The position numbers were made by a program, and so were the translations under genes. From positions 646,012-710,011 of the forward strand of contig CM059623.1 in assembly GCA_030435675.1 (NCBI GenBank): a stretch of 64,000 bases of DNA, given 5' to 3'. The DNA is from Steinernema hermaphroditum (Eukaryota; Nematoda; Chromadorea; Rhabditida; Steinernematidae). This document shows, piece after piece, positions 23,470 through 33,775 of the stretch (position 1 is its first letter; each line of letters begins with the position of its first letter). A model generated the notes under the pieces. That model worked only from the letters and a program-made list of their open reading frames with translations, was not told the origin of the DNA and searched no databases.

Positions 23470-23936
23470 TGTTACCGAGAGCGCTTCCAATCGCTTAGAA
23501 CGGATTTAACTTAGAACCATTACATTTTTTCTTCTTCCGGGTTCCAGATTGTCGATCTCTGATATCACGGTGCGACATAGCGGAAGGGCGTGATTAACAG
23601 CAAGAAACCAGAACAAAATAACCGGCTCATCTATTGCATATCGCCAGGATTGCAGGACAATACGGTGATGTGATTAGTGAAGATTTTAATCCTATACACT
23701 ACGTTCCTGTTTTGACGAAAACGGTGGATATTAAGATTTGCGATTCGAATGGTAACCTAGTGGTAATGGTAACATTCTTTAGGATAGGATAATATTCATT
23801 AGGAGAGGATAGCACACATATTATAAAGAGTGAAGTTCAATTCCTGCATTTTGAGGTACGTCTATTCTGGTTGTCCTTATAGAGGACGATTAAACGGTTT
23901 TCACTCACGGATATGCTATCTTTGTCCGCCTGTACA

Positions 23937-23970
23937 TACAGTGGCGGCCGTATAAATAGCCGCACCCGGA
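23937..23970 (+). repeat. Tc1/mariner-like terminus
   Basis: TACAGTGGCGGCC.TATAAATA matches the reverse complement at 35060-35090 (TACAGTGGCGGCCATATAAA). A TA followed by CAGTG resembles terminal inverted repeats of Tc1/mariner-type elements. Confidence 0.45.
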
Positions 23971-24154
23971 GTTCCATCATTTTCTGAGTGTTTTTTGATG
24001 AGTTTTTTGCGTCGTATCGTTTTATTCTTTATTCTGCGTTATTTGTGCTCCCACTCTGTACATGCATGTGTATATAGATTATCAAAAAAAGTCTGAAATG
24101 ACCAATTATTATTAGGTGTATTGATAGTCCTGTTGCCGATAGGAGATGAATCGT

Positions 24155-24307
24155 TTATATTACAAGTAGAACATTGTTTATTGGTGATTCCAGATGGATT
24201 TCACGAAATTTATGACCCGCAATAGATACTTCCGTTGGAGGAATAGAGAAGAAATCAATTTCTGAAGGAATGGAAGGTGTGCAATTTTTATCAATGAGTT
24301 TAGCCAT
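24155..24307 (-). pseudogene. Truncated minor capsid (penton-like) protein start, Maverick/Polinton type
   Basis: The frame begins at ATG 24307 and contains SEIDFFSIPPTEVSI. The same arrangement (acidic-hydrophobic, then PPT.(T/V)SI) is known at the N-terminus of the minor capsid protein of Polintons and adintoviruses. The matching part ends near 24175 and the frame stops at 24155, so only about 45 residues remain. It lies just downstream of the PX-like frame, the gene order seen in such elements. Confidence 0.6.
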
Positions 24308-24397
24308 GTCTGATGATTCCTAGAGAGTCGGAGAATCTGACTTTTGCGACCTCTTATTGGGAGTAGTCTTTTTTGAACTGACTTGTTTTTGCTTTTT

Positions 24398-24781
24398 TTA
24401 TGTGCTAGTGTTACTAGCTTTCCTCTTTCGTCCATTTCCTTTTGTAGCCTCATATCCAGCACTAAATAGGTTATTCGCTGCTTTGATTCCTTGTTTCTTT
24501 AGAGATGTTCCCACTTTTTCACCTGCCAAAATATCGTTGGCAGCGCGTGCTCCAGAAGCCAAGAGTTCGTGGCCGACAGCTTTGCCTGTTCTTGTCAGAA
24601 GGGGAAGTAGGAAACGATAGGCATTCTTAAAGATGGCTCCCAGTCCTGCTCCCCTTTGAGGGGCTAGACCTTTGTAGATTCTGATTCCCGATCCATTTTG
24701 GGTTGCCTGTTGGAAGAAATATTTGACCCATTGTACATCTCTATTGGGGTCAAAGAGGACATGCATGACTGCACAATACAA
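24398..24781 (-). pseudogene. PX-like virion core protein, Maverick/Polinton relic
   Basis: A 127-aa frame. The centre reads QRGAGLGAIFKNAYRFLLP, then LL.RTGKAVGHELL, then GARAANDILAG and KKQGIKAA, ending in a basic tail GRKRKAS. This pattern (GxGxG-F, hydrophobic, KxVGxEAL, basic tail) is that of the adenovirus core-protein-X related PX of Polintons and adintoviruses. A second frame, 24462-24178, carries a plausible basic continuation, so a frameshift probably separates the two. Polymerase, integrase, ATPase and major capsid genes are not visible nearby, so the element is a fragment. Confidence 0.6.
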
Positions 24782-24939
24782 TTTCTTTTCATGTAAATGA
24801 TTTGTTGGCTTTTAATCTTTGATTTGCTTGTTTATTCGGCTCTTTTCTCTGTGGAAACCCCTTACGCTTTGAAAACATGAAACATTTTTATTAAATATAT
24901 AAGATAAATACAAATACAATACAAACAAAAATACAAAAA

Positions 24940-25340
24940 TTACATGAATCGTGTACTATACTCCACGACGATTTCGACGGGGGCTTCCCCCTTGTTGAAC
25001 CGCGGGTTCGCGGTTTTGAGGATTGCTCCTCTTAGGAACAACATCTGAAATCATACATATCAGAGTGTATTCATTCGAAGCTAACAACTTACGGTTCTTT
25101 TTTTAACGCCTTTTTGAAGGCTCTGTACGGCTTCCGGGCATTCTTCTCATATGCCCTCACGCCGTGGAGGACCCCGTCCTTCTAGACCGTAAAAGATTTT
25201 GACGAGGTAGCCTCGTCGATTAGCGATCTGTCTGTAGTCGAAGATAGCTACAGGTTTGACGTAGCAATCACTAGGATAAGTGTTGTTTAATTTTTAAATA
25301 AAGACAGACTTACACGTTGAGCATTGTTGGTATCGTTGAG
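24940..25340 (-). pseudogene. Unknown family, copy A (frameshifted)
   Basis: Exons are roughly 25340-25311, 25270-25093 and 25044-24940. The middle exon reads DCYVKPVAIFDYRQIANRRG, then FYGLE. A one-base frame change precedes KDGVLHGVRAYEKNARKPY. The last exon is MLFLRGAILKTANPRFNKG, EAPVEIVVEYSTRFM. It aligns with copy B (27387-27812): IDYK.I, FYGL, RAY..NA, (F/Y)..G..P.EI(V/I)VE(Y/D). I do not recognise the family. The shared 3' flank AACATTTTTATTAAATA..TAAGATAAATACAA also follows copies B and C. The frameshift may be decay or an assembly error. Confidence 0.5.
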
Positions 25341-25344
25341 ATGG

Positions 25345-26190
25345 TAGCGGCAAACGTATCCGGGAATACCTAGGTGATAGAACTGATTGGGTTTGAGCTA
25401 TGAGGGTGTGTCCTAATTATTTATAATCTAATGACGTGGCGCGAGTGAGTAATATGGTCAACGGCCCGCTGCGGCGCCCCTTAATAACGCTACCTCCCGC
25501 CGAGCGCTTTCCTATTGCTATGACGTAATCCGATAACATGGCGCGAATCTCACCTGCGCGCTCGTTTGCGGCCCACTTGAAACGATCAAAGAAGACATGT
25601 TACAGTAGTGCTATATAGGCTTACTACTCATTCAGGCCCGGCTTCCCTGAACCTCAAGGTAAGCCCCCATAGGTCGCCCTCCATTTGATCTCCCTCCATG
25701 CTAGGGAGGTTGGCAGGCATAATTGCAAAGTGAATTACCTGCGCCGATGGAAGTCTCCTCTTTGGAGACTCAATGTGTTGCTTCGAAAGCGTTATTGTTG
25801 AGTAAATGGAGAGTTTAGTCAGTTGATCGGCTCAAACCAAGAGGAGTCGGAAAATTAGTTCCTGGAATTGTGGTATATTGGAGGTGAATTACACCGACGA
25901 ACTTACGTGACAGTGAAGAAGAAGCTCGGAGTCGTCGACATCAGTAGGAGACGCTTTGAACACATTCGAGGCAATGGTCACAAAACCGAGGTGCGAATGG
26001 CGCCGCGATCGCCGAGCGGTGTGACAACGACCAGCATCGCTGTCTCTTTAAACCTAATCTCTCAGAGGTCACTTCTCATATCCGAGAGGTCAGCCTCGAC
26101 GATGATTTGGTTGTTTATTCGGCCCTTTTCTCTGTGGAAGCCCCTTACACTTTGAAAACATGAAACATTTTTATTAAATATATAAGATAA
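25345..26190. repeat. Intergenic with direct repeat unit (copy 1)
   Basis: About 25700-26110 recurs at about 27905-28300: GCAAAGTGAATTA.CT.CGCCGATGG, TTTGGAGACTCAATGT, GCTTCGAAAGCGTTATTG, CGTCGACATCAGTAGGAG and TCTCAGAGGTCA.TTCTCATA. An open frame on + (25868-26155) shares about 60 residues with 28059-28250 and may be a conserved exon, but no partner exons are clear. 25430-25600 holds no recognised feature. Confidence 0.65.
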
Positions 26191-26212
26191 ATACAAAAAA
26201 AAATCACTTAAA

Positions 26213-26805
26213 CTAAATTTGCTCGATGAGCAGAACGTCGCGGTGTCGCTGCTTTCGGTTTCTCGTCTCCTTCTCCCGGAAATAACCACCGGCGATTGTT
26301 ATGACGGGGGCTTCCGGTGGAGGCATTTCTCCGTGTCGAAAGGAGAAAGACTTCTCCTCAAAAGCTCTGAGTATAAACATGATTAATTGTGGTACTTGTA
26401 AGGAAAAACTGCAACTTACGCGAGAGCGGCCCTCGGCCAGTAAATCACCTCATCTGAGGTGATGCGCATCACTCTGCCTTTCACAGAAATGTGATACCAA
26501 GGACCACCATTACATATTATGGTGGTCCTTTCAGAGTGGTCGCAGTCCACCAGTGGCCTGCCTTCGAGCAAGACCGATGCTGCTTCCATTGAGTCGCATT
26601 CTATACGCGGTTGAGAAGGAGCTCCTTCTTCTTGCTGACGGGAATCAAAGAAGTATTCCATCATAGAACAGTAGCACACTAAAGATAACAAGTAAAGTTT
26701 CAAGAAGGGATGTGTCGAACGCGGAATATGATGATGATGAACACGGCGCAAGAAATATGTGATATGGCAATCTCTTGCCGAACCATAGTGTCTGAAATCG
26801 TTCAA
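26213..26805 (-). CDS. Unknown family, copy C
   Basis: Two exons can be joined: about 26805 (or a later ATG near 26665) to 26420, and 26366-26213. The first holds RIECDSMEAASVLLEGRPLV and WYHISVKGRVMRITSDEVIY; the second ends EAPVITIAGGYF, then basic KETRNRKQRHRD and LLIEQI. EAPV.I parallels the C-terminus of copy A, and the 3' flank is the same as in A and B, so this is probably a diverged paralogue. Function unknown. The start is undecided. Confidence 0.45.
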
Positions 26806-26809
26806 ATTA

Positions 26810-27380
26810 ACAGTAAGACAATAAGAAGCTCTTGTTCACACTACTATCAAACGACAGTAATGATGTCTCTGTTTGGGTTTGCGTTGTGGGTTGGGTACTC
26901 AAGACTAATCTGCTTATTTATCCCTTATATATAAACGGAGAGTCAGCGGTTCCTTTGTTCTGTTTATATGTTTTACCGCGGACACAAGAGATGCCGCATT
27001 AGATCATTTAAGGATTGGTGGTTTTCAGCCATCATATGAAACAAGAATACCGGGCTTTGTTGAACTGATCCCTACCGTTTTACAAGCCAAAGCCATGTAT
27101 GACTGTACAGGTTCCTTACAATTATACAAGTCAAAAATACAGGTATGGTAATATTGAGCTCCTCGGTCACACTATTGCAGCCGTCTAATGACCCCTAAGT
27201 TTGAGGTTTACGGACTGTGCTCCTCTGCGATCTGTTTATTAGTCACGCCTGACTTGTACTCTTTGTGTTCCGTTCGCTCGATCCTCACAGACAGGTTGAA
27301 AAAAGTCCCTGGGCTCCACTCTTACATTGACATTTTTTTTATTAAATACATAAGATAAATACAAGGTTACAATACAATAC
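26810..27380. other. Intergenic with short SINE-like fragment
   Basis: About 26923-26970 (CCCTTATATATAAACGGAGAG..AGCGGTTCCTTTGTTCTGTTT) resembles the terminal part of the SINE-like hairpin repeat at 18.3, 31.4 and 41.1 kb. Nothing else is seen. Confidence 0.4.
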
Positions 27381-27386
27381 AGAAAA

Positions 27387-27812
27387 TTACAAAAAACGTG
27401 TGGTATCCTCCACGATGATTTCGTTGGGGGAATCCCCCTTGCTGTAGCGCCTGTCGGCTAGGCGCAGTCGAGCCTTCTTGATAAAGAATCGCTAAATATG
27501 AATGATTAGTTAAATTTTAAAAAGAAGAAAACTTACCTGGTTTGAGGCCAGCGCCTCTTTAAAGATTTCCAACGTCCTCGGGGCGTTGGAGGCGTACGCC
27601 CTGAGTCCATATATCTGGCCCCCGAGCTCCACGAGACCATAAAACATATTGATTTCATGGTCCTCTCGGCCTCTGATCATCTTATAATCAATAATCACGA
27701 GCGCTTTGAGGAAAACGTTGCTAAATGAGTCCTCATCAGTTTTTAAAATGGATAAAAAACTTACATCTGACCCTGGTTGAACATTGAGAGGGGGGGAGGG
27801 TAAAGGATACAT
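27387..27812 (-). CDS. Unknown family, copy B
   Basis: Likely three exons: 27812 to about 27764, about 27720-27538 and about 27492-27387. The core reads NVFLKALVIIDYKMIRGRED, FYGLVELGGQIYGLRAYASN and FKEALASNQ. The last exon is RFFIKKARLRLADRRYSKG, DSPNEIIVEDTTRFL. No frame break is seen, so this is the best candidate for a working member. No known domain is recognised and no signal peptide is visible. First-exon phase is uncertain. Confidence 0.5.
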
Positions 27813-27854
27813 TTTGGAGGGGTGGGGGTTTAATAGGCATTACTACTGCCCTCT

Positions 27855-28300
27855 TCTATTGATGCTCTCTTTGTAGTCTAAGATAGCTACAGGTTTGACG
27901 TAGCAATCACTAGGATAGCTTGGTAGGCGTAATTGCAAAGTGAATTATCTACGCCGATGGAACGCGAAGTAAGTAATGAAGGTGGAAGCCAGAATAGCCT
28001 GTTTGGAGACTCAATGTTTTGCTTCGAAAGCGTTATTGTTGAGAGTTAGTTCCTGGAATTGCGATGTATTGGAGGTGAATTACACGGACGAACTTACGTG
28101 ACGGTGAAGAAGACGCTCGGAGTCGTCGACATCAGTAGGAGACGCTTTGAACACATTCGAGGTAAAGGCCACGAAACGGATGTGCGAATGGCGCCGCGAT
28201 CGCCGAGTGAAGTGACAACAACTTCAGCATCGCTGTCTCTGCAAACCTAATCTCTCAGAGGTCATTTCTCATATCCGAGAGGTCAGCCTCGAGAGAGCAT
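27855..28300. repeat. Direct repeat unit (copy 2)
   Basis: Matches 25700-26110. Its left end (AAGATAGCTACAGGTTTGAC, GTAGCAATCACTAGGATA) also matches the middle exon of copy A (25240-25285), so the duplicated segment once carried part of that gene. 28300-28690 shows nothing else. Confidence 0.65.
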
Positions 28301-28691
28301 TGCAGGGTGACATCAGATGTGTAAGGTCGTGCTGACAGCTGGCTGGCCACTGGGCCTCGTAGTTGCGTGCGATGCCTTGCGTTAGATAAAGAATTCGCGA
28401 TGATCCCAAGATTCCCGGTACTCTCAAGAATTGCGCTACTCTCGCGAGTCGCATTAGCCTCGAAAATAGTGACTAGATCAGTATTAATCTGAATAAAAGT
28501 TTCGGCTAGCGCGCAGCCTCAGATGGTCCCCGCTCTGAGATGCGGCTAGCTCTGCGTTCTCGGCGAGAGGGCCACGAAGGAGAGCCGAAATTGGTTCATT
28601 CATCCTCCATAAAACACATCACAACCAGACTTACTTCTTGTAAATACATGGAAAAGTCAAACTTTATGCCCGAAACGATAAGAAAAGGTGA

Positions 28692-29647
28692 TTAGGCTGA
28701 AAGACACTTGAACTCTCCATCCGTCTTCTCGGTCATCCAGTCGCAATAGGATGCAGTCCGGGTGTACACGCCTGGGTATTTGCTCTGGTCGCGGATGAAG
28801 CCGTCCTGCGTGTAGGACACAACTCCGATTTGGTACTTCTTGCCACCGTAGTTCACAGCCAGAGGTCCTCCACTGTCTCCGTTCGAGATGCCCTTGTTCT
28901 TGGCCCCAGCGCAGATCTGTTTCTCCCACAGTTTCCACGACCAGAACTTTCTGAAGGTGAACGGTACAAGTAGCTGTAAGATATGCTGCAACTCACTTGC
29001 ACTTAGCGTTGTCGATGAGGGGATAGAAGACGTATTGGAGGTATCGCGGATAGACGGACTTCTTGTTGACATCTAAAGAGCCCGATAGACCCTAAACTGA
29101 TCTGGCCGGCTTACAGTCAGTCCTTCCGAATCCACAGGCCACGGCTCTGGTGGACTTTCGGAGCTGAGAGTCGTCAGCCTCGATGTTGGCGAGTTGCACA
29201 GAATCGGTGATGTCGAAAGGTTGGTCGACCTGATGGGGACAGTGATGACAAGAAATCGGCTAGAGGATACCTCAAGGATGGCGATGTCATCACGCCAGTT
29301 TCGCTTCTGGAATCCAGTGTGGGCCTTGACCGAGATGATCTTTCTGATCTGGACGTCGGGGTCGTTCTTGTAGTTTTCTTTGTCGACCAGACCCATCAGG
29401 ACCTCTTGTCCGACAGTGTCGTTGAAGATGCAGTGGGCGGCGGTGAGGACATGCTTGGGCGTGATGAGCGAACCTCCACAGCGGGGGATCCTGGCGTAGT
29501 AGGGGAAGGCACCCTTGAAGGCCTGAGAACCTCCGACAATCTAGGAGGACATCAAACTTTATAAAAATGAGAATTTCGCACCAGTTCGGATTCTGGAAGG
29601 GCCAGCGAAAGGCCGACCAGGGCGATGAACAGCAGCAGCACTCGCAT
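28692..29647 (-). CDS. Secreted S1 serine protease, array member 7 (last intron lost)
   Basis: Five exons: 29647-29582, 29540-29271, 29229-29115, 29072-28997 and 28950-28692; 261 aa, the shortest member. Signal peptide [16 protein letters not shown], very short pro-segment LPESEL, mature IVGGSQAFKG. Triad: [21 protein letters not shown]. The last exon reads through KYPGVYTRTAS without the intron. It ends KCLSA, two residues beyond the sibling terminus. Gly at 189 and Ser at 191. It is the most diverged member in the array. Confidence 0.93.
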
Positions 29648-29689
29648 GATGGTGAATGGAAATGGGATGGAGACGCCATGTTATGTAGG

Positions 29690-31225
29690 AGGCGATAAAA
29701 AGTGCAGATTCCCATGTCACTGAATCTTCCTAGGTCAGTCGACCTTATCCATTGGGAAACAAAGAAGTACAGGTCTTTGACGCAAGAGTAGGCAGACCTT
29801 TGGTCTGTCTATCATAGATTAGGGCTGATCAATCGCGTTGAAATTGGGGCATTTCCCTGTCCAGAGCAAAAGTGCAATTTATTCAAGAGACGAATAAGAG
29901 AGCTTAAACGAAGCATGGAAAAGGAGCCCTTTCCTGGTTTGAGATCACTGTCCGATCATCTTCAGTCTAATGATATAGGGTTTGAAGAAAGGCAGGATTC
30001 GATTTCTGAACTGATGAAGCAAGGAAATTCTGGAATGGAAAACGATCTTTATTGGCCGATACTATCGCTAACACAACAGAGAAGCACAACGAAGTAGGAA
30101 AGTATGTCATCTCTCAGAAATGAGGTTTGGGCGGTCGTTCTCGGCCGTCGCCGTTGGTTCAACAGTCAAGATAAAGATGGATATTGCTTTGAAATGTGTT
30201 GTATTGAATATTGTTTAGATATTTCAATGTTCGGAGCGTTAAGAATGCCGAACTTCTTCGTTTGGTAAAACAGTTAAGTATAGAGTAAATAAAAGAGTAC
30301 CGATTCGAAGACAAGCTACGAGTATGCTCCTATTTGGAATATGTGATTTTTAACTTCGTGAGCTCGACACATTGCTGGAGTTTTGACACGTTATAAGACG
30401 TTAAAATTTCGATATTTCTTATCAGCCAAGAGCTGATAAAATATGGAAATCTTTAATGATCAGCACTACGAAGCACTACCAGCGATCGGTCGGGTCGTCC
30501 ACTCGCTCTGTCTCTCTCTGAGGCTGTCTGTCTGAGACGAATGAGTTGAGTGAGCGACATTCACAGCCATCGTTGTTGACATAACGATCGCCCCGGCTCC
30601 CAGAACGCCTAGAACACCAGGGAGCCGTAGTTCCACCGTTTTGCCAAGAAGCTGGTCACTGCCGCCGGACTCCACCCGCACCGCCAGAGAATCCAACGTG
30701 TTTGCCCGGAATCCGTTCTTCGCCCGTGCCGCCTGCGGACGTCCGCGTGCTTCGCCGTCTCCGGAATCAGCCCTCCGCCTCTCTGATGCCTTGCCCCGCG
30801 CCGAAGTCAGAAGAAGACCGGCGACTACGGAGTGACAATATGTTTTTTTTGTGCATATATGACGTCCCGCAAGTCTTTTGATACGAGAAATAAACTCGTA
30901 AACTCGTTCACCTCAACGGTGAAATAACCCCTTGAGAAGGAAGCTGTGGGCGGGCCTGAGGCTGAGTCCGGAAGTAGAGCGGTGCTAAGGCACAGCTGCG
31001 ATGTAGAATCGATCATCTGTATTTCACGTTTAAAATGCTATCAGAAATGTGACAAATTCTTCGAAAAAGTCGAACTGTTACGTAGCACATTCCATAAAGC
31101 AAAAAAGAAAGATTTATTGATAATTTCCTCTCTTTTGGGGTTTTAATTTTCGAATGGCTTTGTATACTTTGCTAGATTTCTTTTCGAAGGCCCCTTTTTG
31201 GGAGATCCTGCATGTTGTTCCTCGA
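29690..31225. other. Repeat-rich intergenic region
   Basis: No gene is accepted. 30460-30905 is one copy of a dispersed repeat (see next entry). 29820-30460 shows no named structure. Confidence 0.45.
30640..30905. repeat. Dispersed repeat with GCATATATGACGTC end (copy 1)
   Basis: Shares GCCGGACTCCACCCGC.C.GCCAGAGAA, GA.GCC.TGCCC, GCGACTACGG.GTGA, GCATATATGACGTC.CGCAAG and ATACGAGA.ATAAACTCGTAAACT with 37590-37900. The terminal part also recurs at 35086-35143, and the proximal part at 39675-39735. Confidence 0.7.
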
Positions 31226-31229
31226 CAGT

Positions 31230-31490
31230 TACTAAAAATAAACGCGGCTGCGCACGAATTCGCGCCCTCCAGGTACTAAAAGCTAAGACACGATCGTGTT
31301 CAAGGCACCATCTCAACTGTCTGTGTGGCTCATTGCGAACGTCCTTTGTTTGTAAGCGGGCGATGTCGGGTTCGGTTCCCCTCGGGGTGCTTATTTTTGT
31401 GTGGGTGTTTTCTCCGTGCTCACGGAAAAACACACACAAACAAACCAACGGACCCGTCGGTTCTCCATTTATATATAGGGGATATACAAC
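31230..31490 (+). repeat. tRNA-derived SINE-like element (copy B)
   Basis: GTGTGGCTCATTGCGAACG (A-box-like) and GGGTTCGGTTCCCC (B-box-like) are spaced as in a tRNA gene. They are followed by GTGTTTTCTCCGTGCTCAC and GGAAAAACAC (a hairpin), and by the end CCGTCGGTTCTCC.TTTATATATAGGGG. No full cloverleaf can be drawn, so it is a SINE rather than a tRNA gene. The related copy is at 18.3 kb (reverse), and the hairpin alone is at 41.1 kb. Confidence 0.65.
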
Positions 31491-31617
31491 CTGCTCAGCA
31501 CCAAAATGTGAGGTCGATCGGTGAAATAGCCCCTATCAGAAATGTAACAAATTCTTCGAAAAAGTGTAGGTGGCTTGAAATTCTTTTGTTCGTATATATC
31601 ATTCTCAGAGTTCTCTT

Positions 31618-31800
31618 ACCTGGAGATTCTTCCTGATCACCACTAAGATCTCCCAAAACATGAGACACTATTCCGATTTGGTAGTCATTTCCGTTGTTAA
31701 CGACGGCTAGAGGTCCGCCGCTGTCGCCATGGTTGATTCCCTTGTCCTTGTCCCCAGCGCACACCTTCTTTTTCCCATACCCGTACTACTGCACCGCCAC
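31618..31800 (-). pseudogene. Protease relic: single exon with intact GDSGGP
   Basis: A frame equivalent to exon 5 of the array: [38 protein letters not shown], ending in a GTAAG donor near 31620. No exon 1-4 or exon 6 lies within reach. The upstream side runs into unrelated sequence, and a SINE-like repeat sits immediately downstream. It is most like member 7 ([16 protein letters not shown]). It is a decayed copy, possibly truncated by repeat insertion. Confidence 0.8.
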
Positions 31801-32004
31801 TCACAAGATTTTATGCGAGCCCGAAGGGCCAGTCCATGGCGTCCTTTTCGCGGAAGAGTCGTGAAAGCGGTTTTAGCCACTGTTCGCTAGTAGAGCCAAC
31901 ATAATTTACGCTGTTTTAATCGAAAATTTATTGGCTAGTATCTCGAGTAAATAGAAAATAATAAAATATATCTTCCTCCTAAGATCCTCCTAAGACTCCG
32001 ACGT

Positions 32005-33037
32005 CTAGCTACAACGGAACGCTCCATTCGTCTTCTCGTTCATCCAGTCGCAGTAAGACGCAGTGCGAGTGAAGACGGCTAAAATAGGTCATTCTACTGT
32101 ATCAGTTCATCCTTCAGTACCTGGGTATCTATCTTGGTTGAAGTACTGTCCCGTGGCGATGTAGGAGGCGACTCCGATCTGATAGAATTTCCCATCGTCG
32201 AGGACGGAAAGAGGACCGCCGCTGTCACCGTGAGCGACTCCCACGTGGTCGCCTCCAGCGCAGACCTGCTTCTCCCAGAGAATCTTCCACCAGTTTCCTT
32301 TGCTAAACTCCTCACATAGAGAGGCTTATCATCATCGTATTACATGCACCGATCGTAGGGGATCATAGGAATGTAGGCGTACTGAAGGTATCTGGGCCAC
32401 ACGCCTGAGTTGGATCCATCGTCGTTCTTTGTGACTGAAGAGGTAATGATAGATCACTTTTTTCGAAGGAACATACGATTGGACATTCCAAATCCGACAG
32501 CAACGGTCCAGTCCTGCTTCAGAAGCTCAGAATCGTCGGCTTTGATGTTGGCCAGCTGAACGTATCGAGTGATCTCGAAGGGCTCGTCGACCTGCAATCA
32601 CTACGGAAGATGTATTGGAAGCAGCAGTACCTCCATGATGGCAATATCGTCTCGACTTTTGCCCTCTTTGTTGTAGTCCTCATGTGCCTCGATGGAAACG
32701 ACCTTTCTCGCCTGTACTCCGTCCTTCTTCAAGTCCTCACTATCATCGACGCCCATCTCGAGGGTTCCTCCGATCCAGCCGTCGTTGACGCAGTGGGCGG
32801 CGGTGAGGACATGCTTGGGCGTGATCAGGGATCCTCCACAGTTGTGTAAAAAGGCGTAGTAGGGAAAGTGGCCCTGGTAGGCTCGACTCCCTCCGATGAT
32901 CTAATCAAAGAGAGTGAAATTTTGTTGTGAACGGTCTTTCACACCAGTTCCGAGTGGACATCCCGTCGAGGAGGGAGAACGGGTGGAGCGGCGACAGAGA
33001 GGCCGAGCAGAGCCAAGCAGGGGAGAAGAAGTCTCAT
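32005..33037 (-). CDS. Secreted S1 serine protease, array member 8
   Basis: Six exons: 33037-32945, 32900-32631, 32591-32477, 32434-32344, 32302-32121 and 32078-32005; 274 aa. Signal peptide MRLLLPCLALLGLSVAA, pro-segment with a PPRR motif and ending VHSEL, mature IIGGSRAYQG. Triad: TAAHC, RDDIAIME, AHGDSGGP. The body is like members 4 and 5 ([26 protein letters not shown]). It ends FRCS. Despite the internal RR, the junction next to mature Ile is still Leu. Confidence 0.94.
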
Positions 33038-33064
33038 GATTGAGAGTGGTTGAAGCTTGAGCAC

Positions 33065-33165
33065 TACGGTTATATAGCGTTGGGACGTAGTCACATGAGA
33101 AGGCAACTAATGATAAGAGTCACATTTCTTCTTTTAGCTGATCAAATGAGACAAATGGAAAGATG
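33065..33165 (-). promoter_or_regulatory. Promoter of protease 8
   Basis: CGCTATATAACC (33068-33079 reverse), a variant of the sibling TATTTAAC box. CCACTCTCAATC lies beside the ATG, and AATGATAAGAG (33108-33118) and GATGATAAGAT (33162-33172) upstream. Confidence 0.6.
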
Positions 33166-33174
33166 ATAAGATAG

Positions 33175-33775
33175 GGTCAACCAGTTTATTGCCAGTCCGA
33201 TTTCTCACGCTCCGACCGCTGAAACCAAAAAGGTTTCTTACGAGAGAGTCGGTTGAAGCGACTCTTTCTTGGAGTAGAACATGTAAGACGGTGTAGTATT
33301 GAGAAGGTCAATGGTTAGATTCGTGCACTGGTCTAGCGTTGAAGGCCTGATCATGGGTGTTCCTCGAATGTCTCTGTGAGATAAGTGTTGCATGTTGCGA
33401 AAGAGGGACGATAAACTCTTTTTGATTTTGCACAAGGATTTTAGTGGTTTTCCAACCACTTGACATACTTTGAGCCGTGCACACTTAACCCTTGAAGCGA
33501 TTCTTCCCGAGGTCACAGGTGGAATTATTCACTTACGTGAAAAATGATTTACCGTAACGCGAAATCCTTGGACCAATACTCTATTTTTTCGTTTACAAAT
33601 CTAGCATAAAGGTCTTTTCTATTTGGTCGGCGCACGATACTAGTCATCGGTCCATCAACGAGATCGTGGGGCAGTTTAGCATCTAGACTTTATAGGCACT
33701 TTCTTGGAATAAAGCATGTCAAATGGTGCACTGGCCTAAATAACGAAGCTACTACGACTACCATCAGGACAACTG
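33175..33775. other. Intergenic, no gene seen
   Basis: A 92-codon minus frame at 33238-33516 has no supporting features. 33655-33685 (GAGATCGTGGGGCAGTTTAGCAT) recurs near 37006-37030. Confidence 0.45.
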
